DNA of 64,000 bases from Promethearchaeota archaeon (GTDB lineage: Archaea; Asgardarchaeota; Lokiarchaeia; Sigyniarchaeales; SOKP01): NCBI GenBank assembly GCA_019058445.1, contig JAHPZA010000009.1, positions 1 to 64,000 on the forward strand. The letters are read 5' to 3'. The position numbers were made by a program, and so were the translations under genes. A model generated the notes under the pieces. The model worked only from the letters and a program-made list of their open reading frames with translations. It made no database searches and was not told where the DNA came from. This document shows, one piece after another, positions 1-6,871 of this stretch (its first letter is position 1; each line of letters begins with the position of its first letter).

Positions 1-138
1 TGATAATATCAAATGAATCCATATTTTATCATTTTATCAATTATTCTTAGCTATAAAAAATTATTATGGATTTTTAGTTTTTCATTTAATTTCTATAACT
101 TCACTGCGTCTAATGCTTATTTTTTAAAAAACGAAAGA

Positions 139-146
139 TTTATAAA
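139..146 (+). promoter_or_regulatory. TATA box of the Hsp20 gene
   Basis: TTTATAAA is preceded by a purine-rich stretch (cgaaaga) that could serve as the B-recognition element. It lies about 100 bp before the Hsp20 ATG, implying a leader of roughly 75 nt. That leader contains the inverted repeat at 180-210. Assigned by sequence resemblance only. Confidence 0.5.
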
Positions 147-179
147 TGTCAATTGTTTCTAGTAAATTAGTGGTTGACA

Positions 180-210
180 GTCAAGAAGAGGTTTACAGAT
201 CTATCTTGAC
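180..210. promoter_or_regulatory. Inverted repeat in the Hsp20 leader, candidate operator
   Basis: GTCAAGA (180-186) and TCTTGAC (204-210) are perfect 7-bp inverted copies separated by 17 nt. The element lies between the TATA box and the ribosome binding site (GAGGT, about 7 nt before the ATG). It could bind a dimeric heat-shock repressor; I do not recognise it as the Pyrococcus Phr site. Confidence 0.4.
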
Positions 211-244
211 ACAATCCAAATAATAACAAAACGAGGTTGATACT

Positions 245-859
245 ATGTCAGATGTAAAAGAAGAAAAAAAAGTTGAAGTAAAAGAAGAAGAGCATGTCGA
301 AGCCAAGGAAGAACCTAAAGAAACAGAAATTAAAACAGAAGAAACTCCTGAAGAAGAAAAAGAAACTGATATGACACTAAGCCGCAGATATCATCCTTTA
401 TCGATGTTTAGAAATACAGATCGATTTTTCAGCGACATTAGCAAGTGGTTTGATGATATGTTTTGGAGACCTTCCAGATTCTTTGAATTTGAGCCTTTCA
501 GTCTAAAAGTATTTGATGAAAGTGATTTTTTCCGAACTCCATTGGTAAATGTTACTGAAGATGAAAAAGGTTATCAAATGACTGCTGAATTACCTGGGTT
601 AGAAAAAGGTGATTTAGAGATAACAATTCACGATGGTACTTTAGAAATTAAAGGCGAGAGAAAAGAAGAGCACGAAGAAAAGAAAGATGGATATGTTAGA
701 AAAGAATACAGTAGCTCCAGTTATTATAGAAGCTTTAAATTACCTGAGAATGTTGATGAAGAGAAAATCGATGCTACTTTAGATAAGGGAATGTTGAAAT
801 TGGACATGCCAAAAAAAGAACTCAAAGAGAAAGAGAGCAAAAAAATAGAAGTTAAATAA
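245..859 (+). CDS. Small heat-shock protein (Hsp20/alpha-crystallin) with acidic N-terminal extension
   Basis: An ATP-independent holdase that binds unfolding proteins in the cytoplasm and usually forms oligomers. The alpha-crystallin domain spans about residues 98-190 and shows the family hallmarks: PLVNVTED at its start, AELPGLEKGDLEI, then the closing GMLKLDMPKK strand. Family members end with an I-x-I-type tail; here a lysine-rich KKIEVK takes that place. Residues 1-42 are almost entirely Glu, Lys and Thr, probably disordered, and make the protein (204 aa) longer than the usual 140-170 aa. The ATG is supported by GAGGT 7 nt upstream. T-rich tracts after the stop are likely termination sites. 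The family assignment is secure; the role of the charged extension is unknown. Confidence 0.93.
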   Translation: MSDVKEEKKVEVKEEEHVEAKEEPKETEIKTEETPEEEKETDMTLSRRYHPLSMFRNTDRFFSDISKWFDDMFWRPSRFFEFEPFSLKVFDESDFFRTPLVNVTEDEKGYQMTAELPGLEKGDLEITIHDGTLEIKGERKEEHEEKKDGYVRKEYSSSSYYRSFKLPENVDEEKIDATLDKGMLKLDMPKKELKEKESKKIEVK

Positions 860-988
860 TCTTTTTTGTTTAATTAATCTTTTTTTTGTTCAATTTTGTT
901 TTTTATTCATAGAACAATATTTAAAAGAAAGTTTTTTTATATTCTTTTTATAATTTAGTTATCAACTATAAAAATTTTTTTAGCGTTT

Positions 989-1369
989 ATGTTACAGCAC
1001 CTAGATGACTTTTGGATTCTTAAGGACTCCGGGATAGTTCTTTATCATTACCAATCTTATGAGGTAGTTGATAAAAATCTATTTGGTGCTATTACTATAG
1101 CATTAAATTCATATGCTGATATACTTTCTAAAGGGGGGTTAACTTCTTTTCAATTTATTACAAAAATGTTTACATTTATAAAGAAGCGAGATATTATTTT
1201 CGTCGGGAAGTCATCCGTAAAAGCGAAAGAGAAACATGTTAAACAAGAACTAAACCAAATATCAGATATATTTTTCAAGCATTATTCTGAAGATTTCTTA
1301 AATCAATGGAAGGGGAATATTGCAGTTTTTTCAGATTTTAAAGAAGTATTAGCAATTTCCTATCAGTAA
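989..1369 (+). CDS. Longin/roadblock-like small protein
   Basis: A 126-aa protein consisting of one compact alpha/beta domain. It opens with FWILKDSGIVLYHYQSYE, a beta-turn-beta pattern (aromatic strand, D-S-G turn, second strand). A helix of the type LFGAITIALNSYAD and a strand pair around RDIIFVGKSS follow. The same pattern occurs in the 9730-10146 product and in the cytoplasmic tails of the proteins at 16303 and 51575, so this is a local paralogous family. In Asgard genomes such longin- or roadblock-like modules are commonly regarded as partners of small GTPases. A Rag-like GTPase gene lies 0.5 kb away in the converging cluster, with only 7 bp between the stops of this gene and the next. 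No clear Shine-Dalgarno is visible. Fold by pattern recognition; function inferred. Confidence 0.6.
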   Translation: MLQHLDDFWILKDSGIVLYHYQSYEVVDKNLFGAITIALNSYADILSKGGLTSFQFITKMFTFIKKRDIIFVGKSSVKAKEKHVKQELNQISDIFFKHYSEDFLNQWKGNIAVFSDFKEVLAISYQ

Positions 1370-1376
1370 GGTCTTT

Positions 1377-1814
1377 TTAAAAAGATTTTAAAAATTTTGA
1401 CAAACTATCCGCAGGTTCAGATATTATTTCATTTAATTCTGCTTCAAAAGAACGCATAATTTCTTTTTTCATTTCTTCACTAGAAGCAAGGTGACCTATA
1501 AATTTATCGATAAAGAGATTTTTAATTTGATTTAGTATGCCAAACATTTTTTTATTTTTTGCATCAGATTCGCATTTTATGGCGAATAAATTATGAGAAA
1601 GTTTATCCATTGACGTTAAGATTTTAGCGTCACTTAATTCGATGACTCTTGTTTCTTCTTCTCCAAATTCTCTTGCAAAGGCTTGTAAGGCTGTGACAAA
1701 ATCAGATAATAAAGCATGATTCGCGTTGCCTGAACCCTGAAAATAATTCTCACGAATAAAGATTGGATTACTTTTCTCATCAATTATATAGATGCACAAT
1801 ATTTCTTTTATCAT
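1377..1814 (-). CDS. Longin-like domain protein, likely partner of the neighbouring GTPase
   Basis: A 145-aa protein starting with ILCIYIIDEKSNPIFIREN, the first hairpin of a longin-type fold. An amphipathic helix (LLSDFVTALQAFAREFG) and three strands (TRVIELSDAKILTS, then HNLFAIKCES) follow, and it ends in two long helices. It is the second gene of a two-gene minus-strand unit: the small GTPase lies 36 bp upstream. The start has AAGGAAAG about 12 nt before it. The pairing suggests an adapter or regulator for that GTPase, as longin and roadblock heterodimers do for Rag GTPases in eukaryotes. That role is inference; the family pattern is reasonably clear. Confidence 0.65.
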   Translation of the reverse strand: MIKEILCIYIIDEKSNPIFIRENYFQGSGNANHALLSDFVTALQAFAREFGEEETRVIELSDAKILTSMDKLSHNLFAIKCESDAKNKKMFGILNQIKNLFIDKFIGHLASSEEMKKEIMRSFEAELNEIISEPADSLSKFLKSF

Positions 1815-1850
1815 GAGAATAATCTTTCCTTATCAGAATTTTAAGAGAAT

Positions 1851-2399
1851 TTAAAATAAACTTTTTTCAAAGATCGTATATATTGTCGTTTTAAAAAAAC
1901 TATAATTAAAATTATCAGGGATAATAGTTTTAATCTTATCAACTAATTCTGAGTTAACGATTTGGTAAATGTCCTTGAATTCCTCTTTCTTTATTAAATT
2001 AGGATCGTATTTATGTAAAAATACGGAAATTTCAATAAATTGTTCGTCTTTCTGAAGGAAATTTATTAAATCTTGTAAATATTCAAGCGCAACACCATAT
2101 CTTTTTTTATCTTGAACATCAATTACGTAAAGGATTTTAGTAGTCTGCTTTGCATATTTACTAAAATCTTTTAAATAACCTTTACGGTATTGAGCTTGCC
2201 CTCCAAGGTCCCAACACACTAATTTTTGCTCATCAGAATCAAATTCTTCCACAACTAATCCCTTTGTAGGTTTTAGGGAAATATAAGATAATAAATTAGC
2301 ATTCTCTCTTAGACTTAATAAAATTGAGGTTTTACCGCTATTATCTAATCCCATTATTAAGATCTTTTTAGGTTTACTGTGATTTGTAAAGTCGTTCAT
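1851..2399 (-). CDS. Small Ras-superfamily GTPase (Arf/Rag-like)
   Basis: A 182-aa nucleotide switch. G1 is GLDNSGKT (residues 17-24, Arf-like). The switch I threonine lies in PTKG (T45). G3 is DLGGQ (64-68), giving the glutamine that positions water in Arf and Ras proteins. G4 is HKYD (129-132) rather than NKxD; an HKxD motif is typical of Rag/Gtr GTPases. The C-terminus ends soon after the last helix with no prenylation cysteine, and the N-terminus lacks the Arf myristoylation glycine. It is the first gene of the pair with the longin-like gene at 1377. GTPase assignment is secure; the Rag-like affinity rests on G4 and on the longin neighbour. Confidence 0.9.
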   Translation of the reverse strand: MNDFTNHSKPKKILIMGLDNSGKTSILLSLRENANLLSYISLKPTKGLVVEEFDSDEQKLVCWDLGGQAQYRKGYLKDFSKYAKQTTKILYVIDVQDKKRYGVALEYLQDLINFLQKDEQFIEISVFLHKYDPNLIKKEEFKDIYQIVNSELVDKIKTIIPDNFNYSFFKTTIYTIFEKSLF

Positions 2400-2595
2400 G
2401 ATTGACCATTCTTAATTTTTATTATCTTTATTAAAAACATATGATAATAACTTAAAGAGCAATTATCTTTTTAAATTTAAGTTAATACTTAGTTTTTAAA
2501 CATTTTTAAATTGGATTCGAAACTAACAATCGAATAATCAGCTTGTTTTTAAAAAATACAAGAATAAAAATTTAAATATTTAATCAATATTATTA

Positions 2596-2631
2596 CTGAC
2601 CTTACAAATATAACTAACCTTACAAATATAA
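2596..2631 (+). repeat. Two 18-bp direct repeats before the sensor kinase gene
   Basis: CTGACCTTACAAATATAA (2596-2613) and CTAACCTTACAAATATAA (2614-2631) follow head to tail and differ at one base. They end about 45 bp before the kinase ATG, in the region expected to hold its promoter. They could be paired activator sites or a duplicated promoter element. Confidence 0.55.
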
Positions 2632-2675
2632 ATAGAGCTTTTTTAAAACACAAAAAATTATTCCCCATGTAGATT

Positions 2676-5570
2676 ATGTCAGAAGATTCGAAAAAGAAGC
2701 AGGAATACATAGAGTTAATAATTTTTCTATTAATTTTACTTGGTACGTATTTAACGAGTTTTTATAGTTATCTTCTTTTTCATACCATCGCAGAATTATT
2801 TAGTATTATTGTCGCGGGAGGAATTTTTGTAATTTGTTGGAACTCTCGAAAAAATATCGATAATTCTTTCTTTTTAGTAGTTGGGATCTCGTTTTTGTTT
2901 ATTAGTGTGATTGACTTAATCCATACTTTATCTTATACTGGACTGAATATTTTTGTTGGTTATGATTCCAATCTCCCATCTTCATTATGGATTGCTGCAC
3001 GTTATCTGCAGGCTTTTTCTTATTTATATGGTACATTAATGATTAAAAAAAAACTAAAAACGTCCTATTTACTTGTAGGTTATACCTTGATCACAATTTT
3101 ATTGTTATTTAGCATTTTTACGGGAATATTTCCTATTTGTTACATCGAAGGATCGGGTTTAACACCTTTTAAGATTATAAGTGAATATGTAATTAATTTG
3201 ATCTTAATTAGTACTATCCTTCTAATGTACAACTTTCGAAATGAGTTTAATAAGAAAATATTAACCTTAATAATTGCCTCGATTTTAGCGACCGTAATTT
3301 CGGAATTAGCATTCACTTTTTATGTTAATGTTTATGGCTTGTCAAACTTAATCGGTCATATTTTTAAAATTATAGCTTTCTACTTTCTATATAAGGCTAT
3401 AATCGAAATTGGTTTAGAAAATCCCTATAATCTACTTTTTAGGAAATTGAAAAAATCTGAAGAAAGATATTTTAAATTATTTGAATCTTCACCTGTGGGG
3501 ATTGGTATTGCAGATATTAATGGTAAAGTAAGGGCCATCAACAAAAAAATGCGTGAAATAACTGGTTATACTTTAGAAGAATTTAAAACTATAAATCTAG
3601 CATCTACTTATGAAGATCCACAATTAAGAGAAGAATTTTTAATTCAGTTGGTCAAAACAGGTAAAATAAATAATTTTGAAGCAAAATTTAAAAAAAAAAA
3701 TGGTCAGCGATATTATGCTCTGTTAAATGCAGAATTGATTAATATTGAAGATGAAAAATTAATTATAACTAATGTTCAAGATATAACTGATAAAAAGCAA
3801 TTCGAGTTAGCGTTAGCTGAGAGCGAAGAAAAATTCCGAACAATTGCTGAGCAATCTTCTTTAGGAATAGTAATTCTACAAGATGGAATTTTTAAATATT
3901 CAAATAAAGGATTATCTGATATTACAGGATATTCCAAGGATGAGATTAGAAAATGGTCTCAAAATGAATTTACTAAGAAAATACATCCCGATGACCTGCC
4001 TACTGTTATTGAGAATTATCAGAAAAAAATTAGAGGAGAGATGAGTTTATCGTCGAGTTACACATGTAGAATCATAACAAAATCAGAAAAAATTAAGTGG
4101 ATTGAGATAAGATCAATAGCGATCCAATATCTTGGAAGGCTAGCCGATCTTGCCACATTTATAGATATAACCGAACAAAAAGAAGCTGAAAGAAGAATAC
4201 AAGAGGCTGAATTACGTTATCGAACCACCTTTGAGCAATCTCCCGATGGAATTATGATATTAGATCCTCAAACAAAGAGAGCGATCGAGTTTAACAATTC
4301 TATGTGTAGGCTATTAGGTTATTCACACGAAGAGTTTGCAAAACTCCAAATCAATGATTATGATGTGCAGGAAAAGCCTGAAGAGACGAAAACACATATA
4401 CAGATTATTCTAAGAGATGGAAGAGATGATTTTGAGACTAAATTTCAGACTAAGAGCGGAGAGATTAAGGATGTGTCATTAATCTGTAAAACGATTGAAT
4501 TATCAGAAAAGATATATTTTCAGGTAATTTGCCGTGATATTACCGAAAAAAAGAAAGCAGAAGAGAAGATTGCAAATTTAGCTAAATTTCCTTCTGAGAA
4601 TCCTTTACCAGTCTTAAGGGTAAATAATAAGAGTATAATTTACAGCAACCAAGTTGGAGAATTAATTTTTGATATTACTAAAGGGAGCCCACTTCCTCTT
4701 AACTTAAAAGATGATATTATAGATGTAATAACGAATAGAAAACTAAAAACAATAGAAAGAGAAATCAATAAAAAATTTTATTCCTTTGTGATAACTCCAG
4801 TTGAAGGAGTAGATTATGTGAATATTTACGGTATGGATATTACAGATCGTAAACAGGCTGAGCAAAGATTAGAACGCTTAGTTTCTACAGTATCACACGA
4901 ATTAAGAACGCCTATTACCGTTATATTAATGTCTTTAGATTATTTAAAAAACCATCAAGACAACATAACTCCAGAGTTGGAAGCTCGATTAATGGATGGA
5001 GTTTCCAGAAACACTTCATTACTTCACAAATTAGCCGAAGATATTCTTATGGTCTCAAGAATTGATGATCATCGATTAGAGCTTGAATTGGCAGAGTATA
5101 GCCCATTAGAAATAATAAATGAGGTCTTAACTCTCTTGGAACAGAAAGGTAAAGAAAAAAGTATTAATTTTGATATTAATATAGATGAGAATATTCAATT
5201 GTTAGGTGATCCAAAACGTATTGACCAAATTTTTCGTATACTCATTGATAATGCGATAAAATATTCGGTTTTAGATTCCAAGATTGAAATTAGTGCGATT
5301 AACAATTACATAGGAAAATATAGTTGCAATGGAAAAAAAGGAGTACTTTTTCAGTTCAAAGATAATGGAATGGGGATCCCCGAAAAAGATATTCCTCATT
5401 TATTTGAAAGATTCTTTAGGTCTGAACACGTAAAAGAAATTAGCGGAACGGGTTTGGGACTATCAATTGCTAGAGAATTGGCACACCTTCATGATGGTGA
5501 GATATTTGTCGAGAGTGAGTTTGAAAAAGGATCAACTTTTTATGTGTTTCTTCCTAAAATTGAAGGATAA
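2676..5570 (+). CDS. Membrane sensor histidine kinase, MASE3-PAS-HisKA-HATPase
   Basis: A 964-aa sensor kinase. Residues about 12-250 hold seven or eight membrane helices with MASE3 features (HTIAELFSIIVAGGIF, FLFISVIDLIHTLSYTG). Three clear PAS domains follow (about 262-380, 385-505, 512-632), each ending in a D-I-T-E/D linker, then a weaker PAS-like region (about 640-722). The HisKA motif VSHELRTP carries phospho-acceptor His741. The ATPase domain shows N-box IDNAIKYS, G1 DNGMGIP and G2 GTGLGLSIA, so all catalytic boxes are intact. The response regulator starts 71 bp after the stop and is the obvious phosphotransfer partner. The sensed signal is unknown. Confidence 0.92.
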   Translation: MSEDSKKKQEYIELIIFLLILLGTYLTSFYSYLLFHTIAELFSIIVAGGIFVICWNSRKNIDNSFFLVVGISFLFISVIDLIHTLSYTGLNIFVGYDSNLPSSLWIAARYLQAFSYLYGTLMIKKKLKTSYLLVGYTLITILLLFSIFTGIFPICYIEGSGLTPFKIISEYVINLILISTILLMYNFRNEFNKKILTLIIASILATVISELAFTFYVNVYGLSNLIGHIFKIIAFYFLYKAIIEIGLENPYNLLFRKLKKSEERYFKLFESSPVGIGIADINGKVRAINKKMREITGYTLEEFKTINLASTYEDPQLREEFLIQLVKTGKINNFEAKFKKKNGQRYYALLNAELINIEDEKLIITNVQDITDKKQFELALAESEEKFRTIAEQSSLGIVILQDGIFKYSNKGLSDITGYSKDEIRKWSQNEFTKKIHPDDLPTVIENYQKKIRGEMSLSSSYTCRIITKSEKIKWIEIRSIAIQYLGRLADLATFIDITEQKEAERRIQEAELRYRTTFEQSPDGIMILDPQTKRAIEFNNSMCRLLGYSHEEFAKLQINDYDVQEKPEETKTHIQIILRDGRDDFETKFQTKSGEIKDVSLICKTIELSEKIYFQVICRDITEKKKAEEKIANLAKFPSENPLPVLRVNNKSIIYSNQVGELIFDITKGSPLPLNLKDDIIDVITNRKLKTIEREINKKFYSFVITPVEGVDYVNIYGMDITDRKQAEQRLERLVSTVSHELRTPITVILMSLDYLKNHQDNITPELEARLMDGVSRNTSLLHKLAEDILMVSRIDDHRLELELAEYSPLEIINEVLTLLEQKGKEKSINFDINIDENIQLLGDPKRIDQIFRILIDNAIKYSVLDSKIEISAINNYIGKYSCNGKKGVLFQFKDNGMGIPEKDIPHLFERFFRSEHVKEISGTGLGLSIARELAHLHDGEIFVESEFEKGSTFYVFLPKIEG

Positions 5571-5641
5571 TTTTAAAAAAAATTATAAAAATCCTTAGAA
5601 CAATTATTAATTAATATAAAGAGAAATGCGAAAAATTTAGC

Positions 5642-6529
5642 TTGAAGCCACTTATTCTTGTTGTAGAAGATAATGCGGACATTTTGTTTAGTATTAAGTT
5701 AATTTTAGAAGCCAATGGTTTTCAAGTAACTACGGCAGATAATGGAGAGAAGGCTCTAAAAGTCCTAAACGAACTTAAAACAATTCCAGAAGTCATCATC
5801 AGCGATATTTTGATGCCAAAAATGAATGGGTATGATTTTTTTAAGGCTATTTTTGAAGATATCCGTTGGAATAGAATACCTTTCATATTTCTTACAGCTC
5901 GCTCATCACCAGAAGAAATTCGATTTGGCAAAATGTTGGGTGTTGATGATTACATTACTAAACCTTTTAATGAAGAAGATTTAATTGCAGCTGTAGCTGG
6001 CAAAATAGCACGAAATAAAAAAATTAAATCAATTAATCAGAAAGTTGAAGAGATGCTTTTATCATTAAAAATAGAAAGTAAGGCATCAATTTCTGAGAAA
6101 GAAAAAAGCCTGGTTCATCTGTTGATTGTTGTGTGGGATGACAGATTAGGTCCTGAACTAAAAGATTATTATCCAAAACAAGATTATCTGCCAATCCCGA
6201 TTAAAGATATAGGAACCCAACTATTTCAAGCTACAGTTTCGATTTATGGAAATGAAGATATAACTGAGTCAGAAGGACTCTTGTTAAATATCGAAAATAT
6301 CAAAAAATATGGATATATTCTTTTCGATGCTTTTCAAGATAAAACCTCAAGAGGAGGAGAAAGACAATTTATGATTGCAGTTATTGCTCCCAAAATAAAT
6401 TATATTGAATCATTTGAAATTAAAAAAGTATTTAAAACTATTTCACTTAAATTAAAGAAGAATGAAAAATGGGATATTGAAGCAAGTTGGGAGGAAATTT
6501 TAGAGATATTATCGACGCCTACTCTTTAA
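5642..6529 (+). CDS. Response regulator with longin-like output domain
   Basis: The receiver domain (residues 3-125) has the acidic pair in VVEDN, phospho-acceptor Asp55 (SDILMP), Thr85 and Lys107 (TKPF). A helical linker follows. The C-terminal domain (about 150-290) begins LLIVVWDDRLGPELKDYYP. This hydrophobic strand followed by D-x-x-L-G-P is seen in archaeal longin/roadblock-like domains, and a similar G-F-D-M-I-D-G-P is in the product at 58731. There is no DNA-binding domain, so output is probably protein-protein, perhaps toward the small GTPases. The start is TTG, 71 bp after the kinase gene. The receiver is certain; the output fold is inferred from pattern. Confidence 0.85.
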   Translation: MKPLILVVEDNADILFSIKLILEANGFQVTTADNGEKALKVLNELKTIPEVIISDILMPKMNGYDFFKAIFEDIRWNRIPFIFLTARSSPEEIRFGKMLGVDDYITKPFNEEDLIAAVAGKIARNKKIKSINQKVEEMLLSLKIESKASISEKEKSLVHLLIVVWDDRLGPELKDYYPKQDYLPIPIKDIGTQLFQATVSIYGNEDITESEGLLLNIENIKKYGYILFDAFQDKTSRGGERQFMIAVIAPKINYIESFEIKKVFKTISLKLKKNEKWDIEASWEEILEILSTPTL

Positions 6530-6871
6530 TCTTTAAGTTTTTGATCAGTTTTTTTGCTTTTCTCCTGGAATATTACAAAATACGAGTCCAGGAATAAAAA
6601 ACTGAAGTGGCTTATGGTTTTTTAATCTTTAATATTATACTAGCTAATAGAGCTTTGTATTGAATTAATTCTTTCTTAGATGGAATTATTTCTAGAATAT
6701 TTATTTTAATTTTTTGAACTATTTTGATCAATTTTAATTAAATACTTCTTAATCTTGAAACTTTATAATAAGACGAAAGATTAAAAAATATTGAGAATGA
6801 GAATATATAATTTTATAAGTTCAGTTATTAATTAATCTGTATTAGAAATTAAATTATAAGGATGAAAATAT
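6530..6871. other. Intergenic region with one short hairpin and the mannosidase promoter
   Basis: No gene is visible in these 342 bp. TCCTGGA (6563-6569) and TCCAGGA (6587-6593) form a 7-bp stem with a 17-nt loop, 34 bp after the response regulator stop; it may end that transcript. Toward the mannosidase the DNA is AT-rich, with TATA-like TTTTATAA near 6812-6819. Confidence 0.4.
6858..6864 (+). promoter_or_regulatory. Ribosome binding site fixing the mannosidase start at 6872
   Basis: AAGGATG lies 7 nt before the ATG at 6872. It supports initiation upstream of the two in-frame stop codons rather than at the ATG at 6998, which has no comparable site. Confidence 0.6.

Noticed and set aside
1..138. 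End of an upstream gene at the left edge
   Set aside because: Stops occur in all frames that I checked by eye and no protein motif is visible; treated as intergenic.
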